This document shows, piece after piece, positions 8,009-16,557 of a DNA stretch of 38,345 bases. The DNA lies in the NCBI GenBank assembly GCA_002427475.1, contig DIRG01000012.1, positions 1-38,345 of the forward strand, written 5' to 3'. This stretch comes from Mageeibacillus sp. UBA5442 (GTDB lineage Bacteria > Bacillota > Clostridia > Saccharofermentanales > DTU023). Position numbers and translations under genes: made by a program. The notes under the pieces are model-generated. The model made no database searches, had not been told where the DNA came from, and saw only the letters and a list, made by a program, of their open reading frames with translations. Within the stretch, counting starts at the first letter, position 1; each line of letters opens with the position of its first letter.

Positions 8009-9150
8009 GAGCTCGACAAAAACTAAGATCATTACTCTCGCCAATACTGATACCGTTCATCTCGATCGCATTAACGCTCATTGTGGCCACGGTGATCGTG
8101 CTCTTGCTGGGCAAAAACCCACTTGATGTATTCTTAGGTTTCCTCAGAGGTTCAGGCCTAGCGCTGAAACCCCGCTATGGCGGTGGCCAAGGCCTATTGA
8201 CAGATCTATTCTCATATCTGGCCATCCTCACGCCCATGATTTTCGGCTCGCTGGCCGTCATGACCGGTATGCGTGCGGGGCTCTTTAATATAGGTGTTGC
8301 GGGACAGATGCTTTTCCCCGCCTTCTTGGCGACAGTCTTAGTCGGCTATTCCGATTTGCCTACAGTCATCGCTTGGCCCCTGATTATCGTCATAGCACTT
8401 GTAGTCGGTTCGGCGATGGGAGCCTTTATCGGTTTCTTAAAACACCGCTTCAACATCCACGAAGTAGTTACTTCAATTATGTTGAACTACATCGTCAGCT
8501 ATATAACCGGCTTTTTCATTAACACAAACTACGTTGATCCTTTGACACGAAATTCCCGTCCTGTGAACGCAGCCACGCGTTTGATTATCTCGTCTTCTAC
8601 GGGTGAAGGCGGAGATCTTGTCAGGTTCGACATCCCCGTGGGCTTGATCTTAGCGGTTATTGTAGTTTTCATAATGCGCTATATCCTGGATCGGACCACA
8701 GTGGGCTTCCGCATCAATGCGGTGGGCTTGAACAAATATGCCGCTCGTTATGCCGGAATCAATGTCGGCAGAAACGTTGTGCTTGCCATGGCAATTTCCG
8801 GCGCTTTGGCCGGACTGGCAGGCGTCACCTACTATCTCGGCTTTACCAACAACATGGTGCCGAAGCAATTAGCAGGTCTGGGTTATGACTCGATTGCTGT
8901 CGCAGTTCTAGGAAACATAAGTCCGATTGGTAGCCTTTTTGCCTCAATATTAGTCACGATTTTCCAAAAGGGGAGCATTTACATGGGTTCAAACGTCGGT
9001 GTGCCCCAAGAGATTGCCTCATTTATCACCGGTGTCTTGTTGATGTTCTCTGCCAGTGGCGAATACATCGGCATGAAGATCCAAAACATCAAGAGAAGAT
9101 GGCGTGTGCATCGAGGCGATGCTTCTGAATTAGAAATGATGGAGGAATAA
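8005..9150 (+). CDS. Nucleoside ABC importer 1, permease A
   Basis: Integral membrane subunit of the BPD_transp_2 family (NupP/YufP-like), 381 residues with about nine hydrophobic segments. Characteristic motifs are GMRAGLFNIGVAGQM and HEVVTSIMLNYIV, the latter lying in the cytoplasmic loop that is thought to contact the ATPase. It begins inside the stop codon of the ATPase gene and is followed after 2 bases by the second permease, so the two should be made in equal amounts and pair as a heterodimer. The C-terminal tail is charged and cytoplasmic. Confidence 0.92.
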   Translation: MRARQKLRSLLSPILIPFISIALTLIVATVIVLLLGKNPLDVFLGFLRGSGLALKPRYGGGQGLLTDLFSYLAILTPMIFGSLAVMTGMRAGLFNIGVAGQMLFPAFLATVLVGYSDLPTVIAWPLIIVIALVVGSAMGAFIGFLKHRFNIHEVVTSIMLNYIVSYITGFFINTNYVDPLTRNSRPVNAATRLIISSSTGEGGDLVRFDIPVGLILAVIVVFIMRYILDRTTVGFRINAVGLNKYAARYAGINVGRNVVLAMAISGALAGLAGVTYYLGFTNNMVPKQLAGLGYDSIAVAVLGNISPIGSLFASILVTIFQKGSIYMGSNVGVPQEIASFITGVLLMFSASGEYIGMKIQNIKRRWRVHRGDASELEMMEE

Positions 9151-9152
9151 CC

Positions 9153-10115
9153 ATGAATATTGCTAAATTAATGACAGATGGATTGTCTTTTGCGTTACCT
9201 CTCTTCGTCATGGCCATAGGCGGAATCTATTCAGAACGATCAGGCGTAACCATGCTCTCGATTGAAGGCTTCCAAGGATTTGGTGCTTTCACAGGAGCCA
9301 TAACGGTTGTAATCTTGCGAACCTATCTGGGAGTTTCTCCGGATTGGTTGATCTACGTCGCGACCTTAGCCGCGATCTTTGGCGGAATGCTCTTCGGCTT
9401 GCTCAACGCCTTCATGGTAATGAAGTTAAGAGCCAAGATGACCATCGCCGGCGTTGTAATAAACATTCTCGCAGTAGCGCTGACGTCGTTCTTGTCCAGC
9501 GTTATCACCGGAGTTGTGACCGGACAGGCGACGACCAAGATTCAATTGGGCGTTTCACCTCGTTACACCATTCCTTACTTATCCGAGATACCTGTAATTG
9601 GGGGGCTTTTCCAAAACATGTACCCCTTCGCCTTCATCATCCTCGTAGTGGGTGTGATTGCTTGGTATGTCTTGTACAAGACCAGATACGGTCTGCGCTT
9701 GCGCGCCGCCGGTGACAATCCGCACAGTTTGGATGCTGCCGGTGTTGATGTGGAAAAAATCCGCTATTCAGCAGTGATTTTGGCCGGAGGTTTTGCCGGT
9801 CTCGGTGGTATGGCGTTTACCTACACCGTCGCCAATTTCTCGCCCTCAAGTTATGTCGGCTACGGCTATTTGGCGATTGCCGCCTTGATCTTCGGCAACT
9901 GGAATATTGTGACGACATTCTGGACCTCTATGTTCTTCGGTTTCAGCCGTTCCTTTAGTGACCAGCTGGTGAACGAGTTAGGGCTTTCCAGTAATTACTC
10001 CGACCTATTTTCCATAATGCCTTATGTCTTGACTCTGATTGTCTTGATATTTTTCTCAAAATACAACAAACCGCCGCGAGCTCTGGGAGAGCACTTCGAC
10101 AAGGGCAAGCGCTAG
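9153..10115 (+). CDS. Nucleoside ABC importer 1, permease B
   Basis: Second membrane subunit (NupQ/YufQ-like, 320 residues, about nine hydrophobic segments). The family opening GGIYSERSGVTMLSIEG and the segment YGLRLRAAGDNPHSLDAAGVDVEKIRY are clear. The usual NIGLEG of this family reads MLSIEG here. GGAGG sits at the end of the preceding permease gene. It completes the importer formed by receptor 4466, ATPase 6482 and permease 8005. Six bases later the adenosylhomocysteinase gene starts, so the operon continues into metabolism. Confidence 0.92.
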   Translation: MNIAKLMTDGLSFALPLFVMAIGGIYSERSGVTMLSIEGFQGFGAFTGAITVVILRTYLGVSPDWLIYVATLAAIFGGMLFGLLNAFMVMKLRAKMTIAGVVINILAVALTSFLSSVITGVVTGQATTKIQLGVSPRYTIPYLSEIPVIGGLFQNMYPFAFIILVVGVIAWYVLYKTRYGLRLRAAGDNPHSLDAAGVDVEKIRYSAVILAGGFAGLGGMAFTYTVANFSPSSYVGYGYLAIAALIFGNWNIVTTFWTSMFFGFSRSFSDQLVNELGLSSNYSDLFSIMPYVLTLIVLIFFSKYNKPPRALGEHFDKGKR

Positions 10116-10121
10116 AAAGAG

Positions 10122-11372
10122 ATGTCTATGTCCGAAATTCGGGATATTAATTTAAAAAAAGAAGGTTGGCAGCGTATTCACTGGGCGGAGAAGCATATGC
10201 CCATTCTCGCCAGCATTGGTCAGCGATTTGAAGAAGAGCAGCCTTTTGCCGGCATGAACATTGCGTTTGCTTTACATTTGGAGGCCAAATCGGCCGCCTT
10301 GGTCCGCACGATTAAACGAGGCGGAGCTTCGGTGTACGTCAGTGGCTCCAATCCGCAGTCTACGCAAGATTCAGTATGCTCGGCTTTAGTTGATGACGGC
10401 TGTGAGGTTTTTGCCATCCATGGATCCAGCAAAGAGCAAAATACTGAGTTCTGGAAAAAGGTCTTGAGCTCAAAGCCGCATATCGTCATTGACGATGGAG
10501 CGGACTTGATTAACCTGCTTTTAGGTGAACGATCTGAAGACGCCACGAATCTGATCGGTGCCTGTGAAGAAACGACTTCCGGTGTACAACGCTTACGCAT
10601 TTGGAAACGTGAACAGCGCTTGAAGTTTCCCGTCTTTGCCATCAATGACGCCCACAGCAAACACTGGTTCGACAATTATTACGGGACCGGTCAAAGCACG
10701 ATGGACGCCATCATGCGCACGAGCAATTTACTGGTCTCCGGTATGAATGTTGTCATCGCCGGCTATGGCTGGTGCGGTCGCGGTTTAGCCAAGATGGCTG
10801 CAGGCCTCGGAGCGAAAGTGACCGTTACAGAGATTGACCCGATGCAGGCCTTGCTGGCTGTAATGGACGGTTTTGAAGTGACAGACATGGAGACAGCCGC
10901 TAAGAGCGGGGATCTTTTCATCACGGCAACATCTTCGATCAATGTCCTGGCAGAGCGCCACTTCGCGCTTATGAAAGACGGAGCGATCCTCTGTAACGTC
11001 GGCCATTTCAATAATGAAATCGATGTGCCGGCTCTAGAGAAAATGGCCGTCAAAAAAGAAGTGCCCAGAGAGAACATCGATTCCTACATTCTGGAAAACG
11101 GCAACTCTCTGCACCTGATTGCCAAAGCGGCCCTCGTCAACATAGCGGCAGCAGACGGCCATCCGATTGAAATCATGGATATGTCTTTCGCCTTACAGGC
11201 TCTCTGCGCCGAACAACTGGCTTTGAATCCTGATTTAGAAGTCGATGTTTACCGAGTACCGACAGAGATCGACCAAGAAGTCGCTCAATTGAGGCTGAAT
11301 GCCTTGGGTGTTAAACTTGAAATTGAAAGTGAAGAGCAAAGGCTTTATCGCGAACAAGATCTAATTGAATAA
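10122..11372 (+). CDS. ahcY: S-adenosyl-L-homocysteine hydrolase
   Basis: NAD-dependent enzyme that reversibly splits S-adenosylhomocysteine into adenosine and homocysteine. Catalytic residues known from the human enzyme are matched by eye: His in FALHLEAKSA, Asp in IDDGADL, Glu in CEETTSGVQ, Lys/Asp/Asn in SKHWFDN, and His in NVGHFNNEID; the NAD loop GYGWCGRG is near residue 211. At 416 residues it lacks the extra loop and the C-terminal Lys/Tyr tail of eukaryotic and proteobacterial forms, so it is of the shorter thermophile/archaeal-like type. The start could be ATG 10122 or the in-frame ATG 10128; GAAAGAG favours the first. Placement directly behind a nucleoside importer with DeoD is unusual and suggests adenosine withdrawal by phosphorolysis. 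Confidence 0.92.
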   Translation: MSMSEIRDINLKKEGWQRIHWAEKHMPILASIGQRFEEEQPFAGMNIAFALHLEAKSAALVRTIKRGGASVYVSGSNPQSTQDSVCSALVDDGCEVFAIHGSSKEQNTEFWKKVLSSKPHIVIDDGADLINLLLGERSEDATNLIGACEETTSGVQRLRIWKREQRLKFPVFAINDAHSKHWFDNYYGTGQSTMDAIMRTSNLLVSGMNVVIAGYGWCGRGLAKMAAGLGAKVTVTEIDPMQALLAVMDGFEVTDMETAAKSGDLFITATSSINVLAERHFALMKDGAILCNVGHFNNEIDVPALEKMAVKKEVPRENIDSYILENGNSLHLIAKAALVNIAAADGHPIEIMDMSFALQALCAEQLALNPDLEVDVYRVPTEIDQEVAQLRLNALGVKLEIESEEQRLYREQDLIE

Positions 11373-11407
11373 GAAAGCAAAAGCAAGAGAAAGCGGGGAA
11401 TCACCTT

Positions 11408-12529
11408 ATGTCAGCAGTTGAAGAAACAAGGCCGTATGTGTCTTGGGATCTGATAGGAAAGTTCATGGAGGATGCCTTTGTAGCTTACGGTGTCCCCCGC
11501 GAAGATGCGAAGATCTGCGCAGATGTCTTAATGGAGAGCGATCGTCAGGGCATCGAAAGCCACGGCTGCAATCGTTTCAAACCGGTTTATATTGACCGGA
11601 TTAAAGCAGGCATTTTGAATCCTGTCACCGAATACGAAGTAGTGAAGGAAACCCCAGCGACTTTGGTGGTCGATGCTCATGACGGCATGGGCATGGTAGC
11701 TTCCTACAAAACCATGGAGAGCTTAATTGAAAAAGCTCGCGTCAACGGTATTGCTATGGCCGCAGTCCGCAACAGCTCCCACTACGGAATCGCCGGCTAT
11801 TGGGCCGGAATGGCCGTGAAAGCCGGTATGATCGGAATTACTGGCACCAATGCTCGTGCGAGTATAGCTCCGACCTTTGGCGTCGAAAATATGCTAGGCA
11901 CCAATCCTCTCACCTTCGGCATGCCCACAGATGAAGACTTCCCTTTCATGCTGGACTGTGCGACGAGCATTAGCCAGAGAGGCAAAATTGAAGTTTATGC
12001 CCGTACCGGACAGGAAGCTCCCGCAGGCGTAGTGATCGGGCGCGACGGCTCGGCCCTGACAGACAGCGCGGAAATCCTGAAAGGACTTACCGATGGCACA
12101 GCAGCACTAACGCCACTCGGTGGTATCGGAGAAGAGCTGGGTGGCTATAAAGGCTATGGTTATGCGACTGTAGTCGAGATTCTATCGGCAGCCTTGCAGG
12201 CAGGCAGCTTCTTGAAACTGATTTCTAACGTGGACGAAGAGGGCAACAAGAGGCCCTATCACTTGGGGCACTTTTTCATCGTCATTGACCCGGAGGCTTT
12301 CTGCGGGCTCGAGACTTTTAAGAAAATTGCCGGAAATATCTTACGTGATTTGCGCGCCTCAGAGAAGGCACCCGGAGAAGAACGGATCTATACCGCCGGA
12401 GAGAAAGAATGGCTGGTCCGGCAAGAGCGCAAAGAAAAAGGCGTCCCTATTGGTGAGGCGGTTCAAGCGGAATTAATTGCAGTCAGGGACGAGAAGGATT
12501 TACCATATCGCTTTCCTTTCGAGGACTAA
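11408..12529 (+). CDS. Ldh2-family (malate/lactate-type) NAD(P)-dependent dehydrogenase
   Basis: Oxidoreductase of the Ldh2/MDH2 family, which acts on 2-hydroxy acids (malate, sulfolactate, ureidoglycolate and others) and is unrelated to classical Rossmann-fold LDH. Recognisable parts are ESHGCNRFKPVYIDRIKAG, the catalytic-His region VRNSSHYGIAGYW, MLGTNPLTFGMPT, MLDCATSISQRGKIEV and GGYKGYGYATVVEIL. At 373 residues it is slightly longer than usual because of a longer loop near TPLGGIGEELGGYKG and a charged C-terminus. It is the last gene of the operon. The substrate cannot be assigned; ureidoglycolate would fit purine breakdown, but no other allantoin-pathway gene is present. Confidence 0.85.
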   Translation: MSAVEETRPYVSWDLIGKFMEDAFVAYGVPREDAKICADVLMESDRQGIESHGCNRFKPVYIDRIKAGILNPVTEYEVVKETPATLVVDAHDGMGMVASYKTMESLIEKARVNGIAMAAVRNSSHYGIAGYWAGMAVKAGMIGITGTNARASIAPTFGVENMLGTNPLTFGMPTDEDFPFMLDCATSISQRGKIEVYARTGQEAPAGVVIGRDGSALTDSAEILKGLTDGTAALTPLGGIGEELGGYKGYGYATVVEILSAALQAGSFLKLISNVDEEGNKRPYHLGHFFIVIDPEAFCGLETFKKIAGNILRDLRASEKAPGEERIYTAGEKEWLVRQERKEKGVPIGEAVQAELIAVRDEKDLPYRFPFED

Positions 12530-12570
12530 TTGCCACTAAATAAGCGTTAAAATCTAAGAGTTTGAAAATA

Positions 12571-12605
12571 AACAGGTTCCTAAAAAAGGGGACCTGTTTT
12601 TCCTT
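12571..12605 (+). terminator. Rho-independent terminator of nucleoside operon 1
   Basis: AACAGGTTCC (12571-12580) pairs with GGGACCTGTT (one T-G pair) around an A-rich loop, followed by TTTTTCCTTTTTC. It lies 40 bases after the Ldh2-family stop. The rest of the 314-base gap up to 12843 holds the promoter and leader of the second importer operon and no protein gene. Confidence 0.85.
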
Positions 12606-12653
12606 TTTCTTTAGCTTAGACAAGGTGAATGATTAATATTAAAGTTTTGAAAA

Positions 12654-12682
12654 ATTGACGGTCAATGTTAACATGTTATAAT
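12654..12682 (+). promoter_or_regulatory. Promoter of nucleoside operon 2 with overlapping palindromes
   Basis: TTGACG (12655-12660) and a consensus TATAAT (12677-12682) are 16 bases apart. Two perfect palindromes overlap it: ATTGACGGTCAAT (12654-12666) over the -35 box and ATGTTAACAT (12665-12674) in the spacer. This is a typical repressor-operator layout, but the regulator is not known. The leader to the start codon is about 155 bases. Confidence 0.65.
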
Positions 12683-12802
12683 CAATACAATAATACTGAT
12701 ATTACGATACTCGTTTTAATTTACTCAAATGGAAGGATGCTTTTTCTTAGCACCTTTATATATAAAAATTGCTCTTTCGATCGGGATAAGCCAAATCCCC
12801 GC

Positions 12803-12836
12803 AGGAGGTCAGGAGGACCCTCCTATGAAAGGATAG
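12803..12836 (+). promoter_or_regulatory. Leader with duplicated Shine-Dalgarno, small hairpin and three-codon ORF
   Basis: Two AGGAGG copies (12803-12808 and 12811-12816) precede ATGAAAGGATAG (12825-12836), a three-codon reading frame with ideal ribosome spacing that ends 7 bases before the ATPase start. The second AGGAGG can fold onto CCTCCT (12819-12824). The ATPase itself has only AAAGGA within this mini-ORF as its ribosome site. Translational control by coupling is possible, but this rests on pattern only. Confidence 0.35.
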
Positions 12837-12843
12837 CCTAATT

Positions 12844-14376
12844 ATGAGTAAGAACGTCATTGAGATGGATCACATCACCAAGCGTTTCGGTAGTTTTACT
12901 GCTGTTAACGATGTGACCTTTCATCTCCGAAAAGGTGAAATTCACGCCTTGTTGGGCGAGAACGGTGCCGGAAAAACCACTTTAGTAAATGTACTCTTCG
13001 GACTTTATGCCCATGAAGGCGGTACGATTAAAATCAATGGCGAGGAAGCAACTTTAAGCAATCCTAACGACGCCAACGATTATGGTATCGGTATGGTGCA
13101 CCAGCACTTCATGCTCGTGCATAACTTCACTGTTCTGGAAAGTATTATTCTCGGAGATGAACCAAGCAAGGGTGGCATCATTAATATGCGCGAAGCACGG
13201 AAGAAGGTCGTGGATATTTCTGAACGCTACAAACTGGCTATTGATCCCGATGCTGAGATTAGCGAGATCACAGTGGGTCAACAGCAACGAGTAGAAATAC
13301 TCAAAATGCTCTTCCGCGATAACGAAATTCTTATTTTTGATGAGCCGACAGCGGTGCTCACCCCTCAAGAAATAGACGACTTGATGAAAATAATGCGTCT
13401 ATTAGCCGATGAGGGCAAATCCATAATTTTTATAACTCATAAGTTAAATGAAATTCAGCAGGTTGCGGATCGCGTCACGATTCTGCGCAAAGGGCAGCAC
13501 GTGGCTACTTTGAATGTCGCAGAAACGACCGCAAGCGAAATGTCGGAGTTGATGGTGGGACGCGCCATTGACTTTCAGATAGAAAAGCGCGATGTGACAC
13601 GAGGAGAGGTAGTTTTCGCTTGTGAAAATATCACGGTGAAGCGTGAGCGCTCGGACAAGAATGCTGTAAACCAAGTTTCCTTAGAAGTTCACGCAGGCGA
13701 AATTGTTGCGATTGCCGGTGTTGACGGTAATGGTCAGTCTGAGCTGGTCTATGCGCTGACCGGGATCACGCCACCGGACGAAGGAAGCATCTACCTCAAA
13801 GGAGTAGACATAAGCAAAACGAGCATTCGAGACCGCACCAAATCCGGCATGGCTCATATTCCGGAGGATAGGCAGCGTTTTGGTTTGATTCTCGACTACA
13901 CGCTAGCGAACAACCTTGTTTTGCAAACCTATTATGAGCCCCGCTTCCAAAACCGAGGCTTTATGCGCTTCAATCAAATCGGTGAATATGCTGATGAATT
14001 GATCGAGCGCTTCGACATCCGTAGCAGTGGCGGTGCGACTAGCATGGCTCGGGCGATGTCCGGCGGCAACCAACAGAAAGCCATTGTGGCTAGAGAGTTG
14101 GATAGAGATGCGGATATAGTCATTGCGGTACAGCCGGTTCGCGGCCTTGACGTAGGCGCTATCGAGTATATCCATAAGCAATTGCTGGAGCAGAGGAATC
14201 AAGGAAAAGGTGTTTTATTGGTGTCGTTCGAGTTGGATGAGGTTATGAATCTTTCCGACAGAATCTTAGTCATGTATGAAGGTGAAATCGTTGCGGATTT
14301 GGATCCGGATCAGACTGACGAACGAGAACTTGGCCTTTATATGGCAGGAAAGAAAAAGGAGGTCGTAAATGTCTGA
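12844..14376 (+). CDS. Nucleoside ABC importer 2, duplicated ATP-binding protein
   Basis: Double-domain ATPase (510 residues), a clear paralogue of the one at 6482. First domain: Walker A GENGAGKTT near residue 39, signature-equivalent TVGQQQRVEILKML, Walker B ILIFDEPTAVLTP. Second domain: degenerate P-loop GVDGNGQSE, signature AMSGGNQQK, and VQPVRGLD where its paralogue has VQPTRGLD. It opens its own transcription unit after a terminator and promoter. Its end overlaps the next permease by 8 bases, and AAGGAGG for that permease lies inside this gene. Confidence 0.93.
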   Translation: MSKNVIEMDHITKRFGSFTAVNDVTFHLRKGEIHALLGENGAGKTTLVNVLFGLYAHEGGTIKINGEEATLSNPNDANDYGIGMVHQHFMLVHNFTVLESIILGDEPSKGGIINMREARKKVVDISERYKLAIDPDAEISEITVGQQQRVEILKMLFRDNEILIFDEPTAVLTPQEIDDLMKIMRLLADEGKSIIFITHKLNEIQQVADRVTILRKGQHVATLNVAETTASEMSELMVGRAIDFQIEKRDVTRGEVVFACENITVKRERSDKNAVNQVSLEVHAGEIVAIAGVDGNGQSELVYALTGITPPDEGSIYLKGVDISKTSIRDRTKSGMAHIPEDRQRFGLILDYTLANNLVLQTYYEPRFQNRGFMRFNQIGEYADELIERFDIRSSGGATSMARAMSGGNQQKAIVARELDRDADIVIAVQPVRGLDVGAIEYIHKQLLEQRNQGKGVLLVSFELDEVMNLSDRILVMYEGEIVADLDPDQTDERELGLYMAGKKKEVVNV

Positions 14377-15607
14377 GAGCTCCGGCAATAATAACTTAAA
14401 TAATGCAGTTCCTCCGGAACCTAGTCAGGATGAACTCTTTGAACAAGAAATAGCTTTAGCGGAACCGTCGCGTTTAAAGGGATCTTATAGTTTCTTCTCT
14501 TCAGTGATGGCCATCGTAACGGGACTGCTTGTCGGCCTAATTATTCTTGTAGTTGCGAACCCTTCTCGGGCCGGTATGGGATTGATAACTATTTTGCGTG
14601 GCGGGATTACCGGTAGTGCCACACAATTTGGCCAGTCTATCGCCACTTCAATTCCTATAATCATGACGGGTCTCAGCGTGGCCTTTGCTTATAAGGCGGG
14701 CCTCTTTAATATCGGGGCCTCGGGACAGTTTATGGTCGGCAGCGTCTGTGCCGTCTATGTCGCGATCAAAGGGACGATGATTCCGAGCTCGCTGCTCTGG
14801 CTGGTCTGTATGCTGGCTGCCATAGCCGGTGGAGCTATCTGGGGAGCAGTCCCGGGCATACTTAAGGCTTATTTCAAGGTCAATGAAGTTATTACTTCAA
14901 TTATGATGAACTATATTGGCATGTATCTCGTGAAAATAATTATTGAGCAGACGATCTATGACTCGCGCTATGCCAGAGCACAGACTATTCCTGGCAGAGC
15001 AGAGATACCGACACTTGGGCTTGATGCCCGTTTCCCCGGCACGAACCTGAATATAAGCCTTCTCCTCTGCGCTATTTTCTGTGCGCTGATTTATATCCTT
15101 GCATCACGTACAGTCTTTGGTTACGAATTGACTGCTGTCGGCTTAAACCCGGACGCCTCACGCTATGCCGGAGTTAATTCGCATCGCACAATAATCATTG
15201 CCATGGTCATCGGAGGAGCCTTAGCGGGAATCGGCGGATTCATGATGTATCTCGGCGGAACCGGCGTCTATATGGAAACTAATGAGATCATTTCGCCTCA
15301 GGGATTTAGCGGAATTTCCGTAGCCCTATTAGCGATGAATCATCCCATAGGGGTGTTTTTCTCAGGTCTCTTTATAGGGCATATTACGATCGGTGGAGAA
15401 AACTTGCAGTTGCACGGATATTCAAAAGAGATCATTGACATGATCATCGCAGTAATTATCTACTGTGCAGCCTTTTCACTCATCTTCAAACAGCTTCTAC
15501 ATCGAATCCTGCATGGTGAGGGTAGAAAAGATAGGACTCACAGAGGGCCGGGACCGAAGGGACCGGGACGCTACGCACGGCCTGAAGAAACGGAGGCATC
15601 CTTATGA
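14369..15607 (+). CDS. Nucleoside ABC importer 2, permease A
   Basis: NupP-like membrane subunit of 412 residues with the family motifs YKAGLFNIGASGQF and NEVITSIMMNYIG. Compared with the paralogue at 8005 it has an extra hydrophilic N-terminal segment of about 40 residues (Asn- and Glu-rich) and a basic Gly/Pro-rich C-terminal tail (RTHRGPGPKGPGRY). Both lie on the cytoplasmic side by the expected topology. It overlaps the ATPase gene by 8 bases and the second permease by 4 (ATGA), indicating tight translational coupling. Confidence 0.92.
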   Translation: MSESSGNNNLNNAVPPEPSQDELFEQEIALAEPSRLKGSYSFFSSVMAIVTGLLVGLIILVVANPSRAGMGLITILRGGITGSATQFGQSIATSIPIIMTGLSVAFAYKAGLFNIGASGQFMVGSVCAVYVAIKGTMIPSSLLWLVCMLAAIAGGAIWGAVPGILKAYFKVNEVITSIMMNYIGMYLVKIIIEQTIYDSRYARAQTIPGRAEIPTLGLDARFPGTNLNISLLLCAIFCALIYILASRTVFGYELTAVGLNPDASRYAGVNSHRTIIIAMVIGGALAGIGGFMMYLGGTGVYMETNEIISPQGFSGISVALLAMNHPIGVFFSGLFIGHITIGGENLQLHGYSKEIIDMIIAVIIYCAAFSLIFKQLLHRILHGEGRKDRTHRGPGPKGPGRYARPEETEASL

Positions 15608-16557
15608 ATACTATTGCATTTATTGTTCAGCAGACAATGCTCTTCTCCATCCCACTACTTATAGTTGCTTTGGGCGGAATGTACTCAGAACGAAGCGGTG
15701 TAATCAATATCGGTTTGGATGGCGGCATGATTATGGGAGCCTTTACCGGCACCGTCTTTATTAATGCCATGCAAGGCTCGATGTCAGGGCAAGGCTTATA
15801 CGTACTGGCGCTGCTAATAGCAGGGCTGACCGGTTTGATTTTCGTAATCTTCCATGCCTTTGCCTCCATCAATCTCAAGGCGAACCAAGTTATCAGCGGT
15901 ACCGCTATGAATATGTTTGCTCCGGCTTTCGCTGTTTTCGCAGGGAGGCTGATCTTCGGAACGCAGCAAGTACCGTTTAGAGATACCTTCTTTATCCGCA
16001 GCATTCCGCTCTTGGGAGATATACCCATCATCGGACCGCTACTATTTCAGAGATGCTATATTTCGACTTTCATCGGAATTTTCATCTTTTTCGTAGCCTG
16101 GTTTGTAATTCAAAGAACTCCTTTCGGTCTGCGTTTGCGTGCCTGTGGTGAGCATCCCGGCGCGGCAGATACAGTCGGAATAGATGTACAGAAAATGCGC
16201 TGGGCGGGTACATTGATTTCTGGTTTCCTAGCGGGGCTTGGCGGACTGGCCTTTGTTGTCCCCACCTCGACCGAATCTAATGCGACAGTTTATGGATATG
16301 GTTTCTTGGCTTTGGCGGTATTGATTTTCGGTCAGTGGCGCTCATTCAAAATACTGGGAGCCAGCTTTTTCTTTGGCCTTATGAAAACCATAGCCTCAGC
16401 CTACTCCGCAATTCCCGGAATTAAAGAACTGCCCATACCGGCCACGGTTTATAAAATGATTCCTTATCTGGCCACCTTAATCGTCTTGATCTTCATGTCC
16501 AAACGATCACAGGCACCGGCTGCTGAAGGAATCCCCTACGAGAAGACAGGACGCTAA
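15604..16557 (+). CDS. Nucleoside ABC importer 2, permease B
   Basis: NupQ-like membrane subunit, 317 residues, with the full family signature GGMYSERSGVINIGLDGGM and the segment TPFGLRLRACGEHPGAADTVGIDVQKMRW. About nine hydrophobic segments are visible. Its stop codon overlaps the next start (TAATG), so the pyrimidine nucleoside phosphorylase is translated in tandem with the transporter. That junction is the strongest hint at this importer's cargo. Confidence 0.92.
   Translation: MNTIAFIVQQTMLFSIPLLIVALGGMYSERSGVINIGLDGGMIMGAFTGTVFINAMQGSMSGQGLYVLALLIAGLTGLIFVIFHAFASINLKANQVISGTAMNMFAPAFAVFAGRLIFGTQQVPFRDTFFIRSIPLLGDIPIIGPLLFQRCYISTFIGIFIFFVAWFVIQRTPFGLRLRACGEHPGAADTVGIDVQKMRWAGTLISGFLAGLGGLAFVVPTSTESNATVYGYGFLALAVLIFGQWRSFKILGASFFFGLMKTIASAYSAIPGIKELPIPATVYKMIPYLATLIVLIFMSKRSQAPAAEGIPYEKTGR

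Noticed and set aside
12737..12841. 34-codon ORF in the leader of importer operon 2
   Set aside because: GGAAGG directly touches its ATG, leaving no room for ribosome spacing, and the peptide shows no attenuation-type codon run. Kept only as context for the mini-ORF finding.
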